DNA of 64,000 nucleotides from Nissolia schottii (lineage: Eukaryota; Streptophyta; Magnoliopsida; Fabales; Fabaceae). The translations under genes and the position numbers were made by a program. Shown here piece by piece: positions 37,189 through 48,279 of this stretch. The stretch covers positions 1,497-65,496 of the forward strand of contig QANU01016745.1 in NCBI GenBank assembly GCA_003254905.1, in the 5' to 3' direction. Below the pieces are notes generated by a model. It made no database searches and had not been told where the DNA came from. It was given only the letters and a program-made list of their open reading frames with translations. Position 1 is the stretch's first letter, and the number at the start of each line of letters is the position of its first letter.

Positions 37189-38953
37189 ATGGCTGAGACG
37201 AAGTTGAGCTTCAAAGACAAGAGATGGTCGCTGCATGGCATGACAGCTCTAGTAACAGGAGGAGGAACCCGAGGCATAGGGTGGGTTCCATAATTAATTT
37301 CATTCTCAATCTTTGCTTTTGCTTTCTTCTATTAAGCATTCATTTTCTTCGTTTTTTGCTTTTTCATTGTGAATTAGGCATGCAATTGTTGAAGAGTTAG
37401 CAGAATTTCGGGCAGCTGTTCATGCATGTTCGCGTAAGCAAGCTGATATCGATAAATGTTTGGAAGAGTGGAAAAGCAAAGGATACAGTGTCACAGGGTC
37501 AGCTTGCGATGTATCATTTCGTAACCAACGTGAAAATTTAATGGAAATTGTTGCTTCCATCTTTCACGGAAAGCTCAATATTCTTGTAAGCTCCTCACCA
37601 TCTGGATTAGATTTTATCAAAGTTTTATATTATTTCAATTAATGAGATTGATGAGATAATAAGTTATTAGGATCAAATCATAAGGAATTAGGATCAAATC
37701 ATATTGATCATGTAACATCAATTTGTGTAGTCTAGATTCATGATCATTATGATTTGATCATAATTCATTATGATTTGATCCTAATAACTTATTATCTCAT
37801 CAATCTCATTATTAATTTTAATTTTACAATATGCTTTAACAGTAATTAAGGTCATTGATGTTGTTTGGATACTGCCGATGTTGACAAAAATCAGTTTTAC
37901 TTTACACAGGAAGAGTTTCCTACTCCTAGCTATGTACAGGGTGTTGGTTATTCCATTGATACCAACACACATAAGCTTATTGTGGAATGAAAGTAGTAAT
38001 ATTTTCTCGAATCCTTATATAAATTTCTCTCTTGGGCCGACTATAGATTCACTGTTCTTGATCATTCAAAGTATTCATATTTCTCTTTGAGCCGACTATA
38101 GATTCACCGTTCTTGACCATACAAAGTATTCATAATGTCAATCTCATAACATTTTAATTATTACCGTTGTTGCACATGATATAATTAATATTAAATTGAT
38201 TCATAGAAATTTTAGATTATTGTTGATATATCGTTGAATCCTAAAATTCTTTCAATGGCAACCAAAAACCAATGAGAGGGCAGGCTCAGATACCCTATGC
38301 CGACAAAAACAACCTCTCATTGACGCCAATGAGTTTCACATAAAATGCACGAATTGAGTTTTTGTATTATTAAACATTATCCTTCTTTAACTTATTCTAA
38401 TCTTTATAATTAACTACAAACAAAATATAAGGTTGATTCCTTTATTCATTTTTTGTTTCAGTTTTTTTTTTATCTTCAGAAATTGATTACATTTTAATTG
38501 ACTTGTCAATGGTTTTTTATTAGGTAAACAATGCTGGAACCACTGTGCCTAAGTATGCCACAGATTTTACTGCTGACGAAGTGACAACTATAATGGGTAC
38601 CAATTTTGAGTCTGGTCACCATTTGTGTCAACTTGCATACCCACTTCTAAAAGCTTCAGGATATGGGAGCATAGTATTCATATCCTCCATTTCAGGTTTG
38701 AAAGCTTTTCCTCTTTGTTCTATCTATGCAGCCTCTAAAGGTATGTTTCCTTTTCTTCCCATCCATTAATTTGGTATCTTTTAACTTCAAAATTTTGAGT
38801 TACAAAACATGTAACCAATTTGAATATGTGATTTTAACAGGAGCCATGAATCAATTCACCAAGAATTTAGCATTGGAATGGGCAAAGGATAATATCCGTG
38901 TCAATGCTGTAGCACCTGGAACTGTTCGGACCTTGCTCCTCGAGTCTGTCGTG
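37189..38953 (+). pseudogene. SDR2: truncated tropinone-reductase-like gene, exons 1-4 only
   Basis: Exons 37189-37280, 37378-37585, 38524-38740 and 38841-38953 match SDR1 and keep GT..AG borders, but exon 5 (the last 55 residues including GQIMTADGG) is missing: homology ends near 39181 in intron 4. An extra Gly codon makes the cofactor motif TGGGTRGIG, which breaks the fixed TGxxxGxG spacing. EFG has become EFR in exon 2. Ser154, Tyr167 and Lys171 equivalents are still present. Intron 2 carries a 168-bp MITE. Likely non-functional. Confidence 0.85.
37642..37809. mobile_element. 168-bp palindromic MITE in SDR2 intron 2
   Basis: Ends ATGAGATTGATGAGATAATA and its inverse ...CAATCTCAT; nearly the whole element folds on itself (shared block TTATTAGGATCAAATCAT). 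It is flanked by TA on both sides. It is absent from the same intron of SDR1 and SDR3, so it inserted after the duplication. Confidence 0.75.
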
Positions 38954-39181
38954 GTATGCAAGTTTTTCTTTGAAACTTATTCATGGCAAGCATAATGATG
39001 AGTAATGTCATAATAATGTATTTTTTGGTATGCTTAGGGACCATGCCCACTCATTCTAAACAAATACAATTTAGCTATGTATCAACTTAAACATTTATAA
39101 TTTTTTAATAATAAGAAATACAAATTAATACATAGCCACTAAATTGCATTTGTTTATATTGAGAGGGTATTTTTTTTTTAT
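38954..39181. other. Remnant of SDR2 intron 4
   Basis: Matches the start of intron 4 of SDR1 (16177-16400) up to GATTGAGAGGGTRTTTTTTT-like sequence, where homology stops. Confidence 0.6.
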
Positions 39182-40798
39182 CAAAAATGCTCTATGTACA
39201 CCCAATATCCATACACCCATACATACACCACCATTTTATATGGTTTCACTGTTTATTAATACGGAATACGGTAGACTTTCCGTATTTAGAAAATACGTAA
39301 TTCCACACGCACTCCAATTGCAATAGAATCTGATATGTAATGGTTTCTCAACCATATTGCAACAGCATCTTCCGTATCCACCTCTGAAACAAAAACGATA
39401 GCTCCATGGAATTCAAAATCTTCCATAACCACCTCTGAACCAAAACGCGAGCTCCATGGAAATCATAATCCTACATGGAAATCAAAGTTACGAGTGCAAT
39501 TTCACAATCAAAGCATATACAATCATAAACTCATTTGGTTAGTGATCGAAAATGACAATACAAGAATCTGTGGCAATTTTTCGTCATTTTTTGATGAATT
39601 CCATAGAGTTTTTGATTTGGTGACGTTGCTGTGAGATTACAGTGTTGTGAAGTTTTATAACACAGAAAATAAAATGTACAAACTTTATATGGGCATAAAC
39701 GCAAACATAAAGTGGACATATGTGCAAACATTATCTATAGGGCCACAAAAATGTTTTTGTTGAGGGAGACGATGTGCATTTTGGCACATTCTCAGCATTT
39801 CAACAAATAATCCACAAAACACTATAATTTTTTGACACAAATTGAATCTTTATTTACTATAATGATTAAATATTAGATTTTGTGATATAATCATTATTTG
39901 TGTGTGACAAATACATAAAAATGCAGAATCTGGTATAGTACAAACTTTAAGTGGCCATATGTGCAAACATTAAGTGGGCATATGTGCAGACATTATTCAC
40001 AAACACAGAAAAATGTCTTTGTTTTTAGGAAGAAGCATGGGCATTTTGGCACATTCTCAACCTTTCAACAAATAATCCATAAAACATTATAAACATTTTT
40101 TGACACAAATTGAATTTTTATTTACTATAATGATTAAATATTAGATGGTGTGATATAATCATTATTTGTGTGTCATAAATGCATAAAAATGCAGAATCTG
40201 ATGTAGTACAAACTTTAAGTGACATATGTGCAAACATTAAGTAGGCGTATGTGCAAACATTATCCAATACAAAAATGTCTTTGTTTTTAAGAATAAGGAT
40301 ATGCATTTTGGCACATTCTCAACCTTTCAACAAATAATTCATAAAACCTTATAAACATTTTTTGAAACAAATTGAATTTTTATTTACTATAATGATTAAA
40401 TATTAGATGATGTGATATAATCATTATTTATGCATCACAAATGCATAAAAATGCAGAATCTGATATAGTACAAACTTTAAGTGGGCATATGTGTAAACAT
40501 TATGTGGACGTATGTGCAAACATTATCTACAAACACAAAAATGTCTTTGTTTTTAAGAAGAAAGATGTGCATTTTGGCACATTATCAACTTTCAACAAAT
40601 AATCTATAAAACATTATAAACATTTTTTGACACAAATTGAATATTTATTTACTATAAAAATTAAATATTAGATGGTGTGATATAATCATTATTTGTGTCA
40701 CAAATGCATAGAAATGCAAAATCTGATATAGTACAAACTTTAAATGAGCATATGTGCAAACATTAAGTGAACGTATGTGCAAACATTTTCCACAGACA
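39182..40798. repeat. Foreign segment with ~265-bp tandem repeats replacing the SDR2 3' end
   Basis: From 39182 to about 39650 the sequence is unique in the window (TGCTCTATGTACACCCAATA at the start). From about 39650 to 40798 it is a tandem array of about 4.3 copies of a 262-266 bp unit; for example TTGGCACATTCTC recurs at 39781, 40046, 40308 and (as TTGGCACATTATC) 40574. It joins LTR-D sequence at 40799. It stands in place of the 3.3 kb that lie between intron 4 and LTR-D in unit 1. No gene is seen. Confidence 0.75.
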
Positions 40799-40978
40799 CC
40801 ATGTAACTCAGTTAAATTGAAACCAGTTATATGAAATCAGTTATTTTATAAAGATTGCTATTTTGAAATAAGTTATTTATTTATTTTATAAGTATTTCAT
40901 GTACATAGCATGACATGTCAGAGCTTCCATAGGGTAGTGGCCCTACGTACGGTCACGTCCTAAGTTGGGGCATGATAA
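40799..40978 (+). mobile_element. LTR-D fragment of unit 2
   Basis: Right part of LTR-D, matching 19739-19917 and ending GGGGCATGATA; followed by an intact TGGTATCAGAGCC primer-binding site at 40981-40993. Confidence 0.65.
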
Positions 40979-40980
40979 AG

Positions 40981-40993
40981 TGGTATCAGAGCC
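40981..40993 (+). other. Primer-binding site, initiator-Met tRNA type (unit 2)
   Basis: Perfect TGGTATCAGAGCC directly after LTR-D. Confidence 0.75.
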
Positions 40994-41169
40994 ATAGGTT
41001 TCCCTTAGTTATCTGGAGCATAAGGACTTCAAGTATCACTTCAACTGTACGAATGGAAGCGCGTCCATTTGTACGGAATGCAGTGGTACTTGAAACCTTT
41101 AAAAGAGTCAGTCATTAGTCTAGAGTCAGTGTCTTTTTAAATACTCATTCTTAACAAACTCTTGGTTAT

Positions 41170-42226
41170 ACCCGCAGGGTATTACGACACACAAGAGACC
41201 CCTTGTCAGCGCTACCTCGAGTGATAGCACCTGTTTGACCAGCCTGGAAAAGGTCGTGACCTACATGGCCTGAGTTGTAGCAGATTTAGCCCGGTCTAAT
41301 GCACGACTGGCTAGCACTTCTGATGATGCGATAATAGACCATTTTCATAAATTGCACCCTTCGACATTCGGCGGCAACGCCTCAATGGAGAACCCTCTGG
41401 AATTCCTTTTCTAGATTAAATAGATGGTAGAGATGCTCTACTTCTCTTCGTCCAAGGTGGTGGAACTGGAAGGATACCAACTACATAGCCACACAACACG
41501 GTGGTACAGTGGATTAAAGAAGAACTAGGGTGAGGGCGAACCTCCGCTCTTGTGGGAAGATTTTTCCATCGAGCTCCGCGAAAAGTTCCTTCCCACCAGT
41601 ATCATGGATCATCTAGTAGACGAGTTCCTACAGTTAAAGCTCACTCTAGGGATGACGATGGTGGATTGTGATGATTGTTTAACCTAGCTCAGCCAAGCCT
41701 CTAACCAACTTATGATGGCGGACCAAGAGAAAGTCTGGTGTTTTGTAGGCGGCCTTCGCACCTAGTACCAAGTAGGTTTGTTTGCACATGTGGACAGGTC
41801 GTCCTACCTAGAAATAGTGAACACTGCCATCCGGATTAAGACTAGCTTGATTGCTCAGAGGACCTCCAGTGAAGCAAAGAGGGCCAAGCAGCTTAAGGCC
41901 TTCACAAACACCACCACAGGGAAGGGCCCACGCTAGCAAGGCCCCCAGCAGACTTTTCCCGGGTGAATTGCTTTCTCAGAGCCCACCCCAGTCCATCTAG
42001 CCACCACAGCTCAAAACAAAGGAAGTCAACAGTTAGGGGCGTAGTCCTCAGGGGGAACACCCTCTTTTCCCATTTGTCTAATATGTGGGAAGCGTCACCT
42101 TGGCCCTTACTAGCTCGATACTCCAAGTTGTTACAAGTGTGGAAGAAAATGCCACATGAGAAGGGACTATCCTAATTTGCAAGCAGCCTCCAGTCAGGGA
42201 TCTATTCGCTTAGGAAACCAGACCGA
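41170..42226 (+). pseudogene. Decayed chromovirus gag, unit 2
   Basis: Same broken Gag as in unit 1: LTLGMTMVDCDDC-like and HVDRSSYLEIVNTAIRI-like pieces separated by stops, then the zinc-knuckle area near 42130-42180. The reading continues after the solo LTR at 42227-43871. Confidence 0.65.
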
Positions 42227-43871
42227 TGACGCTCACCAAAACGTCGTTAGATTTTAGTGCGCGGCCAAATAATAATTTATAAACCAAGAAAACCCCAAAA
42301 ACATAGTAAAGGGGGTTAACCTAGGTCGTTTCCCAAAGAAGCAATTTAGAACCAATTAATAGTTAAGTAAATCGGTGGGTGTTGTTTGATGAAATTAAAA
42401 GAGATAAAAACGGGAGTAAAACACAATGATAAAAGTAATATCCTGCATACGGCGTTACTAGATCAAGGATTAATTCTCATCGGTTCCCAATTAATTATTC
42501 ATGAAAGGAGATGTTGTTTATTAGTTGAAATCTCTAACTAATATGCAATTCACTTAAGAAACTACGATCGTCAATTCCTTAAGCATTTGTTAATACAGGT
42601 ATTAAAAACCAAGATCTCAGCATTAAAACCCATATTAATTAAGCACCAATTGCACAACCTAATCAAATCTGATTAGTTCTCCAAAAGTTCCTTAATCATA
42701 GTTTAATAAATCCTACAATCGTCAAGATTCACTAACTTGGATTAACCTTAACTAATAACATACAATCGCTATATCATTAGTTAAAGGTGGAACGATTCAT
42801 GCGTAATCATTAAGCGGAAGACCTCAAATTAATCTTTAATCTAGAGTTACCGCATGCAAGATATTAAGAAACTACTCCTCCATGGGTGGAGGTTTAAAAC
42901 TCATAACAAGTAAAGAAAAGGAAAAAGTAAATAAAAGGACGGAAAGATGTAAATGAAAATGGAAGATTAGAACAAGTAAAAAGCAAGAAAGAGTAAATAA
43001 AGAGAATGAGAGGGTAAATGGTAAAGAAAAATAGAACAATAGGACCTGGAATTAATTCGGCAGAACTTCGTTACAAGTCTTGAAAGATCACAAAGCACTC
43101 TCACAATAACCTAAGTGCTTGAACTAAAATGTAAAAAGTGTAGAAAATGAAAGGAAAAAGAAGAGTTCTCAGCTTGGGAGAACTTGGGGGAGGGAGGAAG
43201 AGAGATGCCCTAAAATGAGTGCCTTGGCCTCCTATTTATAGGCCAAGGTTCGACAGGTTCGCTCAGCGGTTTAGCACCGCCGCTGAGCTAATTGGGTTCC
43301 TTTGCTGAGCGCTGAGGGTTTATCGCTAAGCGGCTGAGTCAATTTAGGCGGCTTACGCGGCTTCATTAAATGTGCTGGTCAGCTTTTGCAGGGCGGCTCT
43401 GAATTCTGAGCTGGCGCCAGCCTGGAGCATTAAATGCACCGGTATAAGTTGGTACTTTCACTGAGCGAAAGGGTGTTCATCGCTGAGCGCTTTGTTCAGC
43501 TTCGCTGAGCGTTTTCTTCTGATTCGCTGAGCGATAGTTGTGACTTCGCTGAGTGGTTCTTGTTTATCCGCTGAGCGATGTTGCTTAAGCTCGCCATCTT
43601 GCTTCTTTCCTCTTTTGTCCTTGCTCATATCTTCTCTTCACATCTTCAATGACCTTCTTGAACCTTTATTTCCTGAAATTTCATAATAGAAAACTCCAAA
43701 AGAAATATTAAATTCTAAGAGTAAAATAATGCTTAATCTTACCTTTTTCTTAATTTCTTTCAAAAGAGGACTATGTGTAAAAACATATTGATTAAGTGTT
43801 AAACCCTACACATTTAAGTATGAATTGCTCATTTATAGAGTAGTAAAATGAGGTATAAAATCCACTTATCA
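42227..43871 (-). mobile_element. Solo LTR, second subfamily with the same palindrome array, minus strand
   Basis: On the minus strand it starts TGATAAGTGGATTTTATACC (43871 leftward) and ends GGTGAGCGTCA (42227). Target copies are ACCGA (42222-42226) and ACCAA (43872-43876), one mismatch; the empty site ACCAACCAACACC is visible in unit 1 (21162-21174). It shares only the start, the palindrome array and the TATA layout with the 4466/26907 family, so it is a related but distinct subfamily. No coding sequence. Confidence 0.8.
43233..43585 (-). promoter_or_regulatory. Palindrome array and TATA box in the solo LTR of unit 2
   Basis: TATTTATA (43233-43240) is the minus-strand TATA box. Upstream of it on that strand are GCTCAGCGG (43261-43269) and at least eight further CGCTGAGCG-type copies to about 43580. 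The nearest copy is 20 bp from the TATA box. Confidence 0.55.
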
Positions 43872-44636
43872 ACCAACCAACACCAGACAAGAACCTTTGG
43901 TAGGTCCATGGCTCTAGCAGGAAAAGGTGCTGGAGGCAGGTCCAAACCAGGAAGGGTAGAAACGTAGAAACTCTAGGGGCATAGGCACCAACCGAGGAGG
44001 AGTCCCCCACCTACATGCCCTAGCACGCATGATGCTCAAGCCTCCAATGCCGTTCTCACAAGTATCATTTTAGTTTGTTCTTTTGATGTCCTTACTCTGT
44101 TTCCAAGATCTATGCACTCCAACATATCCCCGTTTTTTGCTATCCGCTTTAAGACAACACCCTCTGACCTGGGGAAACCTTTTGAAGTTAAAGTACCATC
44201 AAGATTACCCCTCATAGTGTGCTCAATCTATCGTTCCTTGAGATTAGGGTTAGGCTTATGGTCTCAGTGGCAGACCTGATAGTTCTAGACATATCAGAGT
44301 TTGATGTTATCTTAGGGATGGATTGGCTGGCATCATGTCATGCTATAGTGGATTGCCATGACAAATCCATCTGTTTCAGGTACTCAAGAGAATTAATACC
44401 TATATTTCGAGGTAAAAACTTCATGTGCATCAGATAAATGATTAGACATACATTTTCTCTCTTTCCTCCTTGAAATTGTACACGAGGCAACCTTCCTTCA
44501 ACTTAATTGGGACTCATCGTAGGCCGAAACCAACTCTGGATAATATGAATGTGCTTGTTACTTCTATTCAATCACTTTTCACGTTCTATCTCCCCACACA
44601 AGCCTATCAACTTCAGATCAAGCAAATGATGGGCTC
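43872..44636 (+). pseudogene. Decayed gag end and protease fragment, unit 2
   Basis: After the solo LTR the chromovirus sequence resumes; at 44219-44437 the frame includes SEFDVILGMDWLASCHAIVDC, the well-conserved C-terminal protease block, in slightly better shape than in unit 1. It then runs into the receptor-kinase fragment. Confidence 0.65.
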
Positions 44637-44639
44637 AAA

Positions 44640-45060
44640 AATGACACCTACTGTGACTACAACGGTGTTTGTGGGCCCAACGGTAACTGCGAGCTTGACA
44701 AGTCCCCGCTTGCTTCTGGTTGAACGGTTTTGCCCCCAAGTCACTGGTTGGCCATAATTCCATGGACTATTCTCAGGGATGCGTGTGGAAGATCGCGTTA
44801 AACTGTTCCATCGACGTGTTCTTCAGATACTCTGTGTTTCGAGAACTTACTGGCACGTTTTCTCTATTAAACCAGAGCTTAGGAGGGCACATTTGCAAGG
44901 AGAATTTCTTGAGGGTGCAAGTTGTGGAGTGAGATTCTGTTTGATCTTAGGATTATCAAGGGAGGAGGAGAGGATCTGTTTATTTGAATGGTGGCTTCCG
45001 AGGAACAAGGTATGAGTTTCATCCATGGAGGCCCTATGATTGATGGATCGAGGCTGCAAT
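44640..45060 (+). pseudogene. Captured S-domain receptor-kinase fragment, unit 2
   Basis: Shows the EGF-like stretch YNGVCGPNGNCELDKSP, then (after a one-base deletion near 44708) FAPKSL, then a PAN-type region in pieces: DVFFRYSVFREL, SLLNQSLGG, CKENFL, and LFE/IRMAASE-like sequence near 44980-45000. About 42 bases of the PAN core are deleted relative to unit 3. The host-like part ends at GAACAAG followed by GTATGAG (45011-45017), like an intron donor. Confidence 0.65.
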
Positions 45061-45530
45061 AACTATCTAGCAATGGTAAGAGGATCAGAACAAGGGGGCT
45101 GAGTCTCGCACAAATACCAGTAGTTTGTGGGTTCCCAGACGTCTTTCCCTAGACTTTCTGGGGGAACCACCAAAAAGAGAGGTAGACTTCAGCATAGTGC
45201 TGGAATCAAGAGTCTGAACCATCTCTATATCTCCGTATAGGATGGCTCACTCCGAGTTGGGAGAGTTACAAAAATAGTTGCAAGAGTTGTTGGATAAGGA
45301 CTTCATCAGACTGAGTACTTCCTATTGGGGTGCCCCAGTGTTATTTGTTAAGAAGAAGGACAGAACTATGCGGATGTGCATAGATTACTGTTAGCTGAAC
45401 AAGGTAACCGTTAAGAATTGTTACTCTCTGCCAGTTACAAGAAGCAGTCTACCTCTCCAAGATTGACCATTGGTTAAGATACCATCAGCTTAAGATTAAG
45501 AGGGAAGATGTAGCCTTGATTTTATTTTTA
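45061..45530 (+). pseudogene. Decayed chromovirus reverse transcriptase N-terminal fragment, unit 2
   Basis: Pieces such as [65 protein letters not shown] and LNKVTVKNCYSLP follow the chromovirus protease-RT order. About 24 bases are missing near 45431 compared with unit 3. It breaks at about 45530 into antisense Tat sequence. Not functional. Confidence 0.7.
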
Positions 45531-45903
45531 TCAACTTCATTAAATTTTTCTGCACCAAGAAACCCAAAAAGTTCCTAGCAGTTATGCCAAAAACACATTT
45601 CAAAGGGTTCATTTTTAACATGTTCAACCTCATTCTATCAAATGCTTGTTTCAAATTCTTTAAGTGTTCATTTTTAACATATCACTTGACAACTACATCA
45701 TCAATGTAAAATTCCATAAACTTTCCAAAATAACCATGAAAAAATTTATTGATAGCCCTTTGATACATTGCATTTGCATGTTTTAGGCTAAAGGGTATCA
45801 TTACCTATTCAAAGGTACCTAGTGCTCTAGGGCACCTAAATGCAGTTCTGGGTATATCTTCTTTAGCTATGTAAATTTGGTTATAGCCTGAATACCCATC
45901 CAT
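45531..45903 (-). pseudogene. Tat/Ogre-type reverse transcriptase fragment, minus strand, unit 2
   Basis: On the minus strand it reads GYNQIYIAKEDIP-like, TAFRCPRALGTFE and MPFSLKHANAMYQRAI-like blocks, typical of the RT palm of non-chromovirus Ty3-gypsy elements. It has a single copy of the 129-bp segment that is tripled in unit 3, and stops at the start of LTR-B sequence (about 45904), the unit 2/unit 3 junction. Confidence 0.65.
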
Positions 45904-48279
45904 GGAGTCCCTAGTGTTACCTATCGTTTCGTTACTTCATTATCTTCCAGACCACTCAGGAGATCTCTAGGTGTCATGCATACTAAAACCCTACTGATTA
46001 TTATCTTTGTCTAGGTCTTGAATGACTTTATCTACTTTACTAGGTGATTGGGATTCTCTAATCTTGACATTACCTATGGATTCATGCTTTTTAACCCTGA
46101 TCGTCCAGGTATCGTGCCCTATGAACACGTACCCATGTAACTTATACTTCGTTGGGCAGTTTCGTGATAACGTTTCACTAGACAAGTCCTAACACATATA
46201 TACATGCTCACATACTTACATACTTACCTATATCATATATCTCATGCATGCTGCGGATGACAGGCTTCGCTCAGGCGTCCTTCTTGACATATCTGTTTGT
46301 CCACACTTGGGGACAGACTTAGTTTGTCCACAATTGGGGACTTGTCCACACTTAGGGATTCGTCAACATTCGGGGGACCTATCCACACCTGGGAATAGTG
46401 ACTCTATGTCCACACTTGGGGACCTCCTATCCACACTTGGGAATTGACTTACATCGCTCACACTTGGGAACGGGCTCATGTTGTCCATACTTGGAGACCT
46501 CCTATCCACGCTTGGGGATAGACTGACTTTGTTCACACTGGGGAACTAACTCATATTATTCACACTTGGGGATAGTCTTACTTGGTTCACACTGGGGAAC
46601 CTGTCCACACTTGGGGATCTATCCACACTTGGGATAGTGACTCTCCGTCCACACTTGGGGATGTACTAAACAGTTGACTGGACTGTAGATTCTAAGCTTT
46701 ATTCCTCTTTCTTGCTTTACTATAAGGTCGGGTCGATGCCAGCGTTCAAATCATTGTTCCCTAAAGTGCAATTATGATCATCTTAAACATTAGGTGATGA
46801 CCTCTAGTTATCTACGATCGTCCTAAGTCATATGACGGCCAGTTCCTAATGATGCATGCTTACATAACCACAATAAATCCACAGTTAATTGCATACACAA
46901 CTTCCTAGGGTTCTAGGCTTGTCGGAACATGTAGGAAAGCCAAAATATCAAGCTTTTTAATGGACAATCGAATAACAGGGCTTAGTCATTCGAATAACAT
47001 GAAATTTTAGCTCTCGGTTTGTAAAACTCTAGTGTCATTCGAATTACTCATTCTGATGAATTCCTTCTGAGGATTTCAATCTGATGAATTCCTCCTGAGA
47101 ATTTCAATCTGATGACTCATTCGAATGAATTCCTTCTGAGGATTTCTATCTAATGAATGAGGATTTCAATTTGATGAATTTGTCCTGAGGATTTCAATCT
47201 AATGACTCATTCGAATGAATTCCTTCTGAAGATTTCAATCTGATGAATTCCTCCTGAGGATTTCAATTCGATGAATTCCTTTTGAGGATTTTAATCTGAT
47301 GAATTCCTTCTGACTTCACTGTAACTTCAAATATCATTTCCATATGTTCCAACAAGTACCGTTATACTTTTCTATCATCAAAACTACTCAAAACCACTGT
47401 CACAACTTAATCTCTATATTTTTCACATATTAATTCCTATTTTTCTTGCACAAAAATTCACACATAAAATAACACATAAAGCCACATAGACAGTGTGATC
47501 GGATTACCCACATCATATGTAGATTTTGAATTAGTAGAGTTGATGTGAAGAATTTCCTCTTCACGATGGCGTACTCCTATAATTTTTTCGGATTCCAACA
47601 GCACTTCCGCGATGTGCATGAAGAGAACCGAAAATTTAACATAAAGGAAAGTGAAGCACAACACGGTAAGGTTCATATTTATAGGCATATGAAACCGCCT
47701 TATTGTCCAAGATATTGTGGTTTTTTATTATTATTATTTATATATTACTATATTATATGTATATATAATATATTATATTACAATATATATATATATATAT
47801 ATATNTTCGGCCACTGTTACATTTTATTATGTTATATTATATTATATTATATTATTATTTTACATAAATATCTTAGTTAAGGATAATCCTTAAGGTTTCC
47901 TGTCCAGTTTCGATCACGTTTGATCGTTAGTCGCTCGTGCAGGAATATCCTAAAAATATTCCGGACACATATTTATGCCCTACGAATTTTCCCAGTCATC
48001 ATGGTATGTAAGGTTAAGGTATTTGTGAACTTTTCTCCGTGAGAATATGTTTCACAGATACCTTTGGGACCTGACGGGACTTCTGATGCTAACCAACAAT
48101 TAACCCAATACTTGCGTCATCTCTGTGAGCTTGCAAGACCCTTATTTGGAGTGGTATTTTGGATTTAAACACATTAATAATAAATTTCCAGTCTAAATAA
48201 CTGTCTAGTGACCACTTTAATCACGCGAATTTGTTAATTATGCGAAATCTCTGTAAGGGAAAAAATTTGGGATGTTACA
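45904..48279. mobile_element. LTR-B copy of unit 3
   Basis: Starts inside the LTR at the position matching 9849 of unit 1 (GGAGTCCCTAGYGTTACC) and ends GGGATGTTACA at 48279. It contains minisatellites at 46296-46670 and 47040-47320. A single N at 47805 sits in an AT-repeat, where about 90 bp present in unit 1 are missing. Confidence 0.6.
46296..46670. repeat. GTCCACACTTGGGGAC minisatellite, unit 3
   Basis: About 15 copies of the same unit as at 10240-10515, with a different number and order of variants. Confidence 0.75.
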
